Below are positions 45,289 through 54,152 of a stretch of 64,000 bases of DNA, in pieces (within the stretch, counting starts at the first letter, position 1; every line of letters begins with the position of its first letter). Location of the stretch: positions 62,001 to 126,000 of the forward strand of contig NZ_JAAORB010000001.1 of the NCBI RefSeq assembly GCF_011601345.1, in the 5' to 3' direction. The stretch comes from Roseovarius gahaiensis (GTDB lineage Bacteria > Pseudomonadota > Alphaproteobacteria > Rhodobacterales > Rhodobacteraceae). A program made the translations under genes and the position numbers. Below the pieces are notes generated by a model. That model saw only the letters and a program-made list of their open reading frames with translations, had not been told where the DNA came from and made no database searches.

Positions 45289-48200
45289 ATGAACGAGCAA
45301 GCACAAGATAAAACGCGCAAACCTCTGGCCCGGCGGGTTGGGGTTGCGCTGCTTGGGCTGCTTTTTGTTCTGATGCTGGCAGCCGGGCTGCTTTTGAATT
45401 TCGCGGTTGGCCGCGACATTGCCGCGCCGGATTGGCTGCGCGCGCAGATCACCGAAAGGATCAATGCCGATCTGGATGGGCTGTCGATGGGGTTTGGTGA
45501 TATGGCCATTCTGGTCGACACCGACTGGGTGCCGCGTCTGAGCTTGCGCGATGTGGTGCTGCGCGACGACGCAGGCGCGCCGATGGCCAGTGTGTCACAG
45601 GCGCATAGCGAGGTGGCCTTTGGCCCGCTGTTGCGCGGCAATGTGCAGCCTGCGGTGGTAACGCTGTCGGGGGCGCGGCTGACGCTGCGCCGGTCCAAAG
45701 ATGGTGCGGTGGGCGTCACCGTGGGCGAGGCGCGCCCGACGGTGCAGGACGCTCCCAACATGGCCGCGTTGGTGGGGCAGATGGATGCCATTCTGGAACG
45801 TCCGCATTTCGCCGCGTTGCGCCAGATTGAGGCCAACAACCTGACCATTCGCTACGAAGACGCGCGCGCAGGCCGGGCGTGGAGCGTGGATGGCGGGCGG
45901 GTCAGTTTGAACCGTGACGGAGAGGATCTGACCCTTCGCGGAGATTTCGCCCTGTTGGGGGATCGAGACTACGCAACCACACTGGCGATAAACTATCAGG
46001 GTCGTGTCGGCCACACAGCGGGTGATTTGGGGGTGACCTTCGAAGACATGCCAGCGCGGGATGTCGCGGGACAAACCCCGGCGCTGAGTTGGCTGGCGGC
46101 GCTGGATGCCCCGATTTCGGGTGCGATGCGCGTGTCGGTGAATGACAGCGGCGCGTTGTCTGGCTTGTCGGCGACGCTGGATATAGGCGCGGGCGCGGTG
46201 CAGCCCAACCCGGCGACCAAGCCGATTTCGTTCACCAAGGCGCAAACCTATTTTTCCTACGACCCTGTGCAGCAGGTGCTACAATTTGATGAAATTGCCG
46301 TCGACAGTCAGTGGATGACCGCCCGCATCGAAGGGCGGGCTTATCTGGTTGGTATGGGACAGGGCTGGCCCGACGAATTGTTGGGCCAGTTTCGTGTCAC
46401 TGCGTTAAGCGCCAATCCTGATGATCTGTACCCCGCGCCGGTGACGCTGGACAGCGCGGTGATGGATATCCGGCTGCGGCTTGACCCGTTCGAAGTAAGC
46501 CTTGGGCAAGCGGCGCTGATGGACAAGGCCGAACGAACGGTGGTGTCGGGCACATTGGTCGGCACGGCAGAAGGTTGGCGTGTTGCGCTTGAGGCGCGGC
46601 GCGACGGCTTGGGCCTTGTCCGGTTGCTTGAGCTGTGGCCCGAACGCGGTGTCGCCCCAAAGGCGCGGGAATGGGTGGTAAAAAACGTTCGCCACGCGAT
46701 GCTGCGCGATGTTCAATTCGCCCTGCGGCTTGAGCCGGAACAGGCCAAGCCGGAGTTGTTTTTGGCGTTTGATTACGAGGCGTTGGAAACCCGGTTCATC
46801 AAGGATGTGCCGCCGATCACGGCGGCCTCGGGGCACGCGTCGCTGTTTGCCGATCGTTTCGCGATCCGCGCCGACCGTGGCTATGTGAATGCCGCCCAAG
46901 GTGGGCGGATCGACATCAGCGGCACCAGTTTCATCATCCCTGACGTGCATATCAAACGCGGCCCGGCGCAGGCGCGAATGCGCATCGACAGCACGGTGAC
47001 GGCGGCGTTGTCGCTGCTGGATGAAAAGCCGTTTCGGTTCATGACCAAGGCGGGCCAGCCTGTCACGTTGGCGGATGGCCGCGCAGATTTGGCCGGGCGG
47101 CTGGTTTTCCTGCTCAAGCCCAATTTGACGCCGGATGAAGTGGCCTTTGATGTCGGCGGCACGCTGCGTGATCTGCGCAGCGAAACTTTGGTGCAGGGCC
47201 GGGTATTGGCCGCGCCCGAGATGACCGTGCGCGCCGACAATGCGGCGATCCGCGTCGAAGGGGCGGGCCGGATCGGCCGTGTGCCGTTTGACGCCCGTTG
47301 GCAAAGCCCGCTTGGTCCCGATGATGACGGGCAAGGCCGCAGCACCGTGACCGGCTCGATCGAAGTGTCTGACCGGTTTTTGGATGAATTCATGATTGGT
47401 TTGCCGCCCGGCAGCCTCAGCGGCGCGGGGCGTGCCCAGATCGAGATTGACTTGCGCCGCGATGCCCCGGCGCAATTTTCCCTGCGGTCGGATCTGGCCG
47501 GGGTCGGGTTGTCGGCACCGGCATTGGGCTGGGGCTTTGGGCAACGCGCGCGCGGCAGCCTTGAGGTGACAGGCCAGTTGGGCCAGCCGCCGCGCATTGA
47601 CCTTTTGGCGTTGGATGCGGGCGGTTTGCAGGCGCAGGGCGTGGTGCGGTTGAATGATGACGGCACGTTGGAGCGCGCCAGTTTTGACCGGGTGCGACTG
47701 GACGAGTGGCTCAGTGCGCCGGTCGAACTGGTCGGCCGCGGGGCGGGGCAGGTGCCACAGGTGCGGGTCAGCGGTGGCGTTATTGACCTGCGCAAAAGTC
47801 GCTTTGGCCCATCCGCGGGGGGGCAGAGCGGCGGCGGCCAAGGGGCTGCCCAGCGGGCCGGGCCGGTGTCGCTGGTGCTGGACCGGCTCCAGATTTCGGA
47901 CGGGATCGCCTTGACCAACCTGCGCGCCGATTTCGACATGAGCCAAGGCACCAGCGGCAATTTCACCGGGCGGGTGAATGGCGGGCCTCAGGTGCAGGGC
48001 ACGATCACGCCTGCCGCCGGGAATAGCGCGATTCGCATCCTGTCCACCGATGCGGGCGGCGTGATGGCAGCAGCCGGACTGTTGAAACAGGCCCGCGAGG
48101 GCCGGATGGATCTGGCGCTGGTGCCGACCGGGGAAACCGGGGTTTACGAAGGCCAATTGACGGTGCGCGATGTCAGGCTAAAGGACGCCCCGGCCATGGC

Positions 48201-48621
48201 TGAACTGCTGAATGCGATGAGCGTGGTCGGCCTGTTGGAGCAACTGGACGGCGAGGGCATCCACTTTACCGAGGTTCTGGCCCGGTTTCGTTTGACACCC
48301 GACCGTTTGACCCTGCTGTCAGGGAGTGCGACCGGCGCGTCGATGGGGATTTCGATGGATGGATATTATCATCTTGGCAGCAAGCGCATGGATATGCAGG
48401 GCGTCGTTTCACCATTTTTTATGCTCAATGCCATGGGCGGGCTGTTCACACGGCGCGGCGAAGGGTTGGTTGGCATGAATTATACCCTACGCGGCGCAGC
48501 GGCTGCGCCGGATGTTGATGTTAATCCTTTATCCGTGCTGACACCGGGTGTATTCCGCCGCCTGTTCCGCCGCCCGCCACCCGGCGAAGCAGCGCCGAGG
48601 CTTGAGGAGAACCGCCCGTGA
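45289..48621 (+). CDS. Large AsmA/DUF3971-type envelope protein
   Basis: The protein has 1110 residues with a basic N-terminus and one membrane helix (about 16-38, [19 protein letters not shown]), then more than 1000 periplasmic residues rich in beta-strands. Towards the C-terminus, [19 protein letters not shown] and [17 protein letters not shown] are AsmA_2/DUF3971-like. It ends in the basic, Pro-rich [15 protein letters not shown]. Proteins of this group (YhdP, TamB, AsmA) form long grooves that carry phospholipids between membranes. A TTG start three codons earlier is possible. The stop overlaps queA by four bases. Confidence 0.85.
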   Translation: MNEQAQDKTRKPLARRVGVALLGLLFVLMLAAGLLLNFAVGRDIAAPDWLRAQITERINADLDGLSMGFGDMAILVDTDWVPRLSLRDVVLRDDAGAPMASVSQAHSEVAFGPLLRGNVQPAVVTLSGARLTLRRSKDGAVGVTVGEARPTVQDAPNMAALVGQMDAILERPHFAALRQIEANNLTIRYEDARAGRAWSVDGGRVSLNRDGEDLTLRGDFALLGDRDYATTLAINYQGRVGHTAGDLGVTFEDMPARDVAGQTPALSWLAALDAPISGAMRVSVNDSGALSGLSATLDIGAGAVQPNPATKPISFTKAQTYFSYDPVQQVLQFDEIAVDSQWMTARIEGRAYLVGMGQGWPDELLGQFRVTALSANPDDLYPAPVTLDSAVMDIRLRLDPFEVSLGQAALMDKAERTVVSGTLVGTAEGWRVALEARRDGLGLVRLLELWPERGVAPKAREWVVKNVRHAMLRDVQFALRLEPEQAKPELFLAFDYEALETRFIKDVPPITAASGHASLFADRFAIRADRGYVNAAQGGRIDISGTSFIIPDVHIKRGPAQARMRIDSTVTAALSLLDEKPFRFMTKAGQPVTLADGRADLAGRLVFLLKPNLTPDEVAFDVGGTLRDLRSETLVQGRVLAAPEMTVRADNAAIRVEGAGRIGRVPFDARWQSPLGPDDDGQGRSTVTGSIEVSDRFLDEFMIGLPPGSLSGAGRAQIEIDLRRDAPAQFSLRSDLAGVGLSAPALGWGFGQRARGSLEVTGQLGQPPRIDLLALDAGGLQAQGVVRLNDDGTLERASFDRVRLDEWLSAPVELVGRGAGQVPQVRVSGGVIDLRKSRFGPSAGGQSGGGQGAAQRAGPVSLVLDRLQISDGIALTNLRADFDMSQGTSGNFTGRVNGGPQVQGTITPAAGNSAIRILSTDAGGVMAAAGLLKQAREGRMDLALVPTGETGVYEGQLTVRDVRLKDAPAMAELLNAMSVVGLLEQLDGEGIHFTEVLARFRLTPDRLTLLSGSATGASMGISMDGYYHLGSKRMDMQGVVSPFFMLNAMGGLFTRRGEGLVGMNYTLRGAAAAPDVDVNPLSVLTPGVFRRLFRRPPPGEAAPRLEENRP

Positions 48622-49670
48622 AGTTGAGCGATTTTGATTTTGATCTGCCAGACGAGTTGATTGCCACGCGGCCTGCGCGGCCGCGCTCTTCGGCGCGGCT
48701 TTTGGTGGCGCAGGGCGATGCCATTCATGACGCGATTGTGCGCGATTTGGGCGATTGGCTGCGCCCCGGTGATCGGCTGGTGCTGAACGATACCGCCGTG
48801 ATTCCTGCCCGGCTGAGCGGTGCGCGCCACCGCCATGGCCCGCAAGGCGAGACCGTTGCGAAGATGGAGGTGACCTTGCTGGAGCCGGGGGCCGATGGCA
48901 CGTGGCAGGCGATGGTCAAACCCTTGAAAAAGCTGCAACCGGGTGATGTTGTCCAATTTGCCGCCGGCTTGCAGGCCGAACTTCTGGCCAAGCACGAGGG
49001 GCAGGCAAAACTGCAGTTCAACCTTGAAGGCGCGGCATTTGATGCGGCCTTGGCACAGGCCGGTGCGATGCCCTTGCCGCCATACATTGCCGCCCGGCGC
49101 GCGGCGGACGAGCAGGACAAAACCGACTATCAAACCGTTTGGGCCCGCACCCCCGGCGCGGTGGCCGCGCCGACCGCGTCCTTGCATTTCGACGAGGGGC
49201 TGCTGGCGGCGCTGCGCGATATCGGCGTGGCCTTCAGCCATGTCACGCTGCATGTGGGGGCGGGCACGTTCCTGCCTGTGAAGGTCGAGGATGTGACCAC
49301 CCACAAGATGCATGCCGAATGGGGCGTCGTCAGCCAACAAGCCGCCGACGAGATTGCCACAACCAAGGCCGCCGGGGGCCGGGTTATACCGGTGGGCACC
49401 ACCGCCCTGCGCCTGATCGAAAGCGCCGCGCGCGAGACCGGTCAGATCGCACCGTGGGAGGGTGAGACGGATATTTTCATCTATCCCGGTTTTCAATTCC
49501 GCGTGACCGATGCGCTGATGACCAATTTTCACTTGCCGAAATCGACGCTTATGATGCTGGTCAGCGCCTTGATGGGCGTTGATCGGGTGGGCAATATCTA
49601 TGCGCATGCGGTGGAAGAACGGTATCGCTTCTTTTCATACGGGGATGCTTCGTTGTTGATCCCCGGCTGA
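48618..49670 (+). CDS. queA: S-adenosylmethionine:tRNA ribosyltransferase-isomerase QueA
   Basis: It converts preQ1 in tRNA to epoxyqueuosine using SAM as ribosyl donor. The 350 residues match the family length. The start is [60 protein letters not shown] and [19 protein letters not shown] are the classical signatures. It starts with GTG overlapping the previous gene (GTGA). No tgt lies next to it in this window. Confidence 0.97.
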   Translation: MKLSDFDFDLPDELIATRPARPRSSARLLVAQGDAIHDAIVRDLGDWLRPGDRLVLNDTAVIPARLSGARHRHGPQGETVAKMEVTLLEPGADGTWQAMVKPLKKLQPGDVVQFAAGLQAELLAKHEGQAKLQFNLEGAAFDAALAQAGAMPLPPYIAARRAADEQDKTDYQTVWARTPGAVAAPTASLHFDEGLLAALRDIGVAFSHVTLHVGAGTFLPVKVEDVTTHKMHAEWGVVSQQAADEIATTKAAGGRVIPVGTTALRLIESAARETGQIAPWEGETDIFIYPGFQFRVTDALMTNFHLPKSTLMMLVSALMGVDRVGNIYAHAVEERYRFFSYGDASLLIPG

Positions 49671-49740
49671 TTTGCTGGCACGCCAAGGGTAGCAGAGGTT
49701 TGGGCGCAAGCTGGCGCTGGTTTCGACAAGGTGAAACGCG

Positions 49741-51009
49741 ATGATCAAGGTGCTTTCGGGCGCATGGGCGCTGTTGCTGGGCATGATGCTGTTGCAAGTT
49801 GGCAATGGCATGCAAGGCACGCTTTTGGGTATTCGCGGCGCGCTTGAGGGGTTTTCCACCTTCGATATGTCGTTGGTCATGGCGGGGTATTTCGTGGGCT
49901 TCCTGTTCGGCTCGCGGATGGCGCCCGAGATGATCCGCCGCGTCGGGCATGTGCGGGTGTTCGCGGCGTTGGCATCTTTGATCTCGGCGGTGATGATTCT
50001 TTACCCGACGCTGACCCATCCCATCCCGTGGGGGCTTGGGCGCATTCTGATCGGGTTTTGCTTTTCCGGGGTGTATGTCACGGCCGAAAGCTGGCTGAAC
50101 AATTCCTCTACCAATGAGACCCGTGGTCAGGCGCTGTCGCTTTACATGATCGTGCAGATGGCTGGAATCGTCAGCGCACAGGGGCTGTTGCTGGTGGGCG
50201 ATCCGGGCGGGTTCATCCTGTTTATTATCCCATCGGTTCTGGTCTCGCTGTCCTTTGCGCCGATTTTGCTGTCGATCAGCCCAACACCGGCCTTTGGAAC
50301 CGCCAAGCCGATGACATTACGGCAAATCCTTGAAACGTCACCCTTGGGCTGCGTTGGTATGTTTTTGCTGGGGGGTGTCTTTTCGGCCCAATTCGGCATG
50401 GCTGCGGTGTTTGGCGCCGAAGCCGGGTTGAGCGTGCAGCAAATCTCGATGTTCGTGTCCAGCTTTTTCGTTGGCGCATTGGTGTTGCAATACCCGATCG
50501 GATGGCTGTCGGATCGGATGGACCGCCGGGTTCTGATCTTTTCAGCCGCATTGATCTGTGGGATCGGCGGTGTGATCGGGTTTATGCTGATTGATTTTTT
50601 CGCAATGCTGTTGATCGCAGGCGTTCTGGTTGGGGGCATGTCTAACCCGCTTTATTCGCTGCTGATCGCCTACACCAACGACTTTTTGGAGCATGACGAT
50701 ATGGCCGCCGCAGCCGGTGGCATGGTGTTCATCAACGGCTTGGGCGCGGTGGCCGGGCCGTTGATCACCGGGTGGTTTATGGGTCTTGTGGGCCCGCGTG
50801 GGTTTTTCCTGTTCATCGCTGGCTTGATGCTGACGATGGCCGCCTATGCCGCTTACCGGATGACACAACGCGCCGCGCCGTCGGTGGAAGATACCGAAAG
50901 CTATGCGCCGATCATCGCCTCGGCGTCGCCGGTGGCGGTGGAATTCGCACAGGAATATGCGATTGAGACCGCCCAAGATGAGCAGGACGCCGCTGATCAG
51001 ACGCCGTGA
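49741..51009 (+). CDS. MFS transporter
   Basis: The protein has 422 residues with 12 predicted membrane helices in two halves. The loop 2-3 motif region is MAGYFVGFLFGSRMAPEMIR (motif A is degenerate), and the second-half copy is QYPIGWLSDRMDRRVLI, a good motif A. The acidic, Ala-rich C-terminal tail of about 40 residues is cytoplasmic. The substrate cannot be told. The closest look is to the YcaD/sugar-type branch of unknown-substrate MFS carriers. It follows queA by 70 bases without a clear terminator. Confidence 0.85.
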   Translation: MIKVLSGAWALLLGMMLLQVGNGMQGTLLGIRGALEGFSTFDMSLVMAGYFVGFLFGSRMAPEMIRRVGHVRVFAALASLISAVMILYPTLTHPIPWGLGRILIGFCFSGVYVTAESWLNNSSTNETRGQALSLYMIVQMAGIVSAQGLLLVGDPGGFILFIIPSVLVSLSFAPILLSISPTPAFGTAKPMTLRQILETSPLGCVGMFLLGGVFSAQFGMAAVFGAEAGLSVQQISMFVSSFFVGALVLQYPIGWLSDRMDRRVLIFSAALICGIGGVIGFMLIDFFAMLLIAGVLVGGMSNPLYSLLIAYTNDFLEHDDMAAAAGGMVFINGLGAVAGPLITGWFMGLVGPRGFFLFIAGLMLTMAAYAAYRMTQRAAPSVEDTESYAPIIASASPVAVEFAQEYAIETAQDEQDAADQTP

Positions 51010-51135
51010 CCGGGGGTGATTGCGCTAACCTCAATAAAATGTCGGATTTGTAGTAATAAGTGACTGTCATTTAATCTAAATGTGCAGTTAACATTTTTGT
51101 AACAGGTTTGTGCGCAGTGGCAGGGAGGTTCGCCC

Positions 51136-51723
51136 ATGATCGCACCACAAGAGGTTTTGAGTTTTTGGTTGGACGAGGTTGGCCCAAAGCGGTGGTATGC
51201 CGTCTCGGACGACTTGGACAGCGCGATACGCGACCGGTTCGAGGAGGCGTGGCGCGAGGCGTGCGAGGGCAGTTGCGCCCTGTGGCTGACCTATCCATCC
51301 GGCACATTGGCATATATCATTTTGATGGACCAATTCCCGCGCAATATGTTCCGGGGACAGGGCAAAGCCTTTGCCAGTGACCGGGCCGCACTGGCCGCAG
51401 CCAAGGCTGCTGTTCATCGCAAGTGGGATTTGCGCATTGATGAACCGGCCCGGCAGTTTTTCTATCTGCCGCTTATGCATTCCGAAAACCTGTGCGATCA
51501 GGAACAGTGCATCCGCCTGATCTGTGAGCGTATGCCCGAGACCGGGGCCGATAGCCTGCTGCACGCCCGCGCGCACCGCGAGGTCATCCGCAAGTTCGGC
51601 CGCTTTCCGTATCGCAATACCGCCTTGGCCCGCGCGACCACAGCAGCCGAGCAAACCTATGTCGACAATGGCGGCTATGGGTCCACCCTGAGGAAATTGC
51701 AGGCGGCGGCTGAGGCGGCCTGA
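51136..51723 (+). CDS. DUF924 family protein
   Basis: The protein has 195 residues, all-helical. The family signatures are VLSFWLDEVGPKRWY at the N-terminus, ILMDQFPRNMFRGQGKAFASD in the middle, and FFYLPLMHSENLCDQEQC followed by RHREVIRKFGRFPYRN-type sequence (AHREVIRKFGRFPYRN). The conserved Asp, Arg and His positions suggest an enzyme or nucleotide-binding helical-repeat protein. No activity is known to me. AGGGAGG precedes the ATG. The region upstream (51010-51135) is AT-rich with no clear motif. Confidence 0.88.
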   Translation: MIAPQEVLSFWLDEVGPKRWYAVSDDLDSAIRDRFEEAWREACEGSCALWLTYPSGTLAYIILMDQFPRNMFRGQGKAFASDRAALAAAKAAVHRKWDLRIDEPARQFFYLPLMHSENLCDQEQCIRLICERMPETGADSLLHARAHREVIRKFGRFPYRNTALARATTAAEQTYVDNGGYGSTLRKLQAAAEAA

Positions 51724-51921
51724 TCCATGCCGCGTTGGCAGCAGATTGCCTGCGCCATCTATCCGGTCCAAGCACTGGCCGACACCAACCGCTGCGCCCA
51801 AGGCGCGGCGGTTTTTCGTGGCAACCCGCAAAAAAAGAGTTGCCGCGTGTCAACGGGTTGGGCGCCTGTGTGCGGTGTTTGAGCGGGCACGCAACAAGCT
51901 GCGTTGTGAATTGGTTAGAGA

Positions 51922-51939
51922 TAGTTTAGTATCAAACTA
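51922..51939. promoter_or_regulatory. Inverted repeat TAGTTT-AGTATC-AAACTA upstream of lpd
   Basis: Perfect 6-base arms end 21 bases before the lpd start. A shifted reading also gives TTTAGT/ACTAAA. The AT-rich symmetry fits a MarR-type operator or a leader hairpin near the ribosome binding site. The rest of the 237-base gap (51724-51960) shows no gene I can support. Confidence 0.35.
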
Positions 51940-51960
51940 AATTTGCAGACGGAGATGGGA

Positions 51961-53355
51961 ATGGCCGCGAAAAGCTTTGACATGATCGTGATTGGTGCCG
52001 GACCGGGGGGCTATGTAGCCGCGATCCGGGGCGCGCAACTGGGGCTGAACGTGGCCGTGGTCGAGCGTGAGCATATGGGCGGTATCTGCCTGAACTGGGG
52101 CTGTATCCCGACCAAGGCGATGCTGCGCAGCTCGGAAGTGTTTCACCTGATGCATCGCGCGGCCGAGTTCGGCCTGAAGGCGGACAAGATCGATTATGAT
52201 CTGGACGCGGTTGTCAAACGCTCGCGCGGGGTGGCCAAACAACTCAATTCTGGCGTTGGCCATTTGTTGAAGAAAAACAAGGTTACGACCATCATGGGCG
52301 AGGCGACGGTGCCTGCCAAGGGCAAGGTGAGCGTCAAGACCGAGAAGGGCACCGAGGACCTGACGGCCAAGCATATTGTGCTGGCCACCGGCGCACGCGC
52401 GCGCGAACTGCCCGGGCTGGAGGCCGATGGTGAACGGGTCTGGACCTACAAGCACGCCTTGGTGCCGCCGCATATGCCGAAAAAGCTGCTGGTCATCGGC
52501 TCGGGTGCGATTGGGATCGAATTTGCAAGCTTTTACAACACGTTAGGCGCAGATACGACCGTGGTTGAGGTGATGGACCGGATCCTTCCGGTCGAAGATG
52601 CCGAGATTGCGGGCATGGCCAAGAAAGCCTTTGAGAAACAGGGCATGAAGATCATGGAAAAAGCCATGGTCAAGCAATTGGATCGTGCCAAGGACAAGGT
52701 GACCGCCCATATCGAAACCGGCGGCAAAGTGGAAAAACACGCGTTCGACGCGGTGATTTCTGCGGTTGGCATCGTCGGCAACACCGAAGGGCTTGGACTG
52801 GAAGAGCTGGGTGTCACAGTGGACCGGACCCATGTGGTGACCGATGAATACTGCCGCACGGGCGTCGAGGGCGTGTATGCCATCGGTGATCTGGCTGGGG
52901 CACCGTGGCTGGCGCATAAGGCCAGCCACGAAGGCGTCATGGTGGCTGACATGATCGCCGGGCAAAAGGCGCATCCGGTCAAACCCGAAAGCATCGCAGG
53001 CTGCACCTATTGTCATCCGCAGATCGCCAGCGTCGGGATGACCGAGGCGCAGGCCAAGGAGGCTGGGTACAAGATCAAGGTGGGCCGCTTCCCGTTTATC
53101 GGCAATGGCAAGGCCATCGCACTTGGCGAGCCCGAGGGCATGGTGAAAACCCTGTTCGACGAGAAAACCGGCGAATTGCTGGGCGCGCATATGATCGGCG
53201 CCGAAGTGACCGAGCTTATTCAGGGCTATGTGGTGGGCCGTCAATTGGAGACCACCGAGGAAGACCTGATGCAGGCCGTGTTCCCGCATCCGACGCTGAG
53301 CGAGATGATGCACGAATCGGTTTTGGATGCGTTTGACCGGGTTATTCATATCTGA
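51961..53355 (+). CDS. lpd: Dihydrolipoyl dehydrogenase
   Basis: This is the E3 flavoprotein that reoxidises dihydrolipoamide in pyruvate, 2-oxoglutarate, branched-chain keto acid or glycine cleavage complexes. The 464 residues show FAD binding VIGAGPGGYVAA (10-21), the redox disulfide GICLNWGCIP (Cys43, Cys48), the NAD site VIGSGAIGIEFASFY, and the dimer-domain His-Glu in FPHPTLSEMMHE. The ATG at 51961 has GGAG 8 bases upstream and was preferred over a TTG at 51943. It stands alone here, without E1/E2 genes, so which complex it serves is open. Confidence 0.96.
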   Translation: MAAKSFDMIVIGAGPGGYVAAIRGAQLGLNVAVVEREHMGGICLNWGCIPTKAMLRSSEVFHLMHRAAEFGLKADKIDYDLDAVVKRSRGVAKQLNSGVGHLLKKNKVTTIMGEATVPAKGKVSVKTEKGTEDLTAKHIVLATGARARELPGLEADGERVWTYKHALVPPHMPKKLLVIGSGAIGIEFASFYNTLGADTTVVEVMDRILPVEDAEIAGMAKKAFEKQGMKIMEKAMVKQLDRAKDKVTAHIETGGKVEKHAFDAVISAVGIVGNTEGLGLEELGVTVDRTHVVTDEYCRTGVEGVYAIGDLAGAPWLAHKASHEGVMVADMIAGQKAHPVKPESIAGCTYCHPQIASVGMTEAQAKEAGYKIKVGRFPFIGNGKAIALGEPEGMVKTLFDEKTGELLGAHMIGAEVTELIQGYVVGRQLETTEEDLMQAVFPHPTLSEMMHESVLDAFDRVIHI

Positions 53356-53365
53356 GCGGTGCAGA

Positions 53366-53428
53366 TGGGGGCGCTGCCCCCGTCGCCGCAGGCGGCGACT
53401 CCCCCGGAGTATTTTTGGAACAATGAAG
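53366..53428 (+). repeat. Dispersed intergenic repeat, copy D (complete)
   Basis: The order is the same as in copy A. GGGGGCGCTGCCCCC is followed by the hairpin GTCGCCGC-AG-GCGGCGAC, then TCCCCCGGAGTATTTTT and GGAACAATGAAG. It starts 10 bases after the lpd stop and lies upstream of the methyltransferase-like gene. Confidence 0.85.
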
Positions 53429-53496
53429 GGCAGGGTGATCTTGCCGTTTACGTCCTTACATGCAGTATGAGGGCCGCAAAGCGTAAGGGGTCAGCC

Positions 53497-54054
53497 ATGC
53501 CAAGTGTGAACCGGGTTGTGATGCAGCGCACGACGCGCCGATGGTTGGAGGCCCTACCGCTGGCGCAGATGGATGTGGCCGAGGTGTCGGGCAAATTCGG
53601 GCGGCGGTTCGCGTTCCGCAGCTATGAGCGGTTTCGCTATCCCAAATACGATGTCTGCGCCGGGCCGTATCGCGGACGGGATGGTGAGATCTTCAACTTT
53701 GATCTGATTTTGGCCAATCAGGTGTGGGAGCATCTGGACCGGCCCTATACCGCCACGCGCAACGTGTTAGAGATGCTGCGGCCGGGCGGGTATTTTTGGG
53801 TCGCGGTGCCGTTCTTCATTCCCTATCATGGCGACCCGGTGGATTGTTCGCGGTGGAGCGCGCGGGGCTTGAAGAACCTGTTGATCGAAGCGGGCTTTGA
53901 CGAGGACAAGATCAAGGCGCGTCAGTGGGGCAATCGGGCGGCTGCGTTGCGCAATTTCGAAACGCCGTGGCCGCCCGCCTATGAGCGCGGCCGCGACGAT
54001 CTGACCGATGAGCCGGACTTTCCGATCTGTTCGTGGGCGCTGGCGCAAAAATAA
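53497..54054 (+). CDS. SAM-dependent methyltransferase-like protein
   Basis: The protein has 185 residues. [20 protein letters not shown] and [18 protein letters not shown] are class I methyltransferase motifs post-I to IV/V, and the [18 protein letters not shown] end is also typical. Motif I, which binds SAM and normally reads like EIGCGTG, is replaced by [12 protein letters not shown], so SAM binding is uncertain. AAGGGG lies 6 bases before ATG 53497. The longer frame from 53359 reads through the repeat and was rejected. It resembles wbcL/glycan-associated methyltransferases. The substrate is unknown. Confidence 0.75.
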   Translation: MPSVNRVVMQRTTRRWLEALPLAQMDVAEVSGKFGRRFAFRSYERFRYPKYDVCAGPYRGRDGEIFNFDLILANQVWEHLDRPYTATRNVLEMLRPGGYFWVAVPFFIPYHGDPVDCSRWSARGLKNLLIEAGFDEDKIKARQWGNRAAALRNFETPWPPAYERGRDDLTDEPDFPICSWALAQK

Positions 54055-54072
54055 GTCGTGGCTGTCATAGGT

Positions 54073-54087
54073 GTTCCTTAATTGTTC
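54073..54087. promoter_or_regulatory. LexA (SOS) box GTTC-N7-GTTC upstream of uvrA
   Basis: GTTC at 54073-54076 and GTTC at 54084-54087 are separated by exactly seven bases (CTTAATT). This is the direct-repeat LexA site characteristic of alphaproteobacteria. It ends 65 bases before the uvrA start codon, in the 98-base gap after the methyltransferase-like gene. uvrA is a classical SOS gene, so motif and context agree. Confidence 0.85.
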
Positions 54088-54152
54088 GCAGAAAATTCTT
54101 GGAACCCGCCGCGCGCGCCACTATCTGTGAACCACCGTTGACGGGGGACCCT

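Noticed and set aside
46405-48156. A 583-residue minus-strand open frame opposite the AsmA-like gene
   Set aside because: Composition is typical of an antisense shadow, and the plus-strand gene has a signal anchor, family motifs and coupling to queA.
51727-51900. A short open frame starting MPRWQQIACAIY between the DUF924 gene and lpd
   Set aside because: It has about 50 codons, no ribosome binding site and no family resemblance. Alternative frames in the same stretch are just as open.
54069-54104. Possible degenerate reverse copy of the dispersed repeat before uvrA (GCGAACAATTAAG on the minus strand)
   Set aside because: The similarity is explained by the two GTTC half-sites of the LexA box. 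The GGAGTATTTT block and hairpins are missing.
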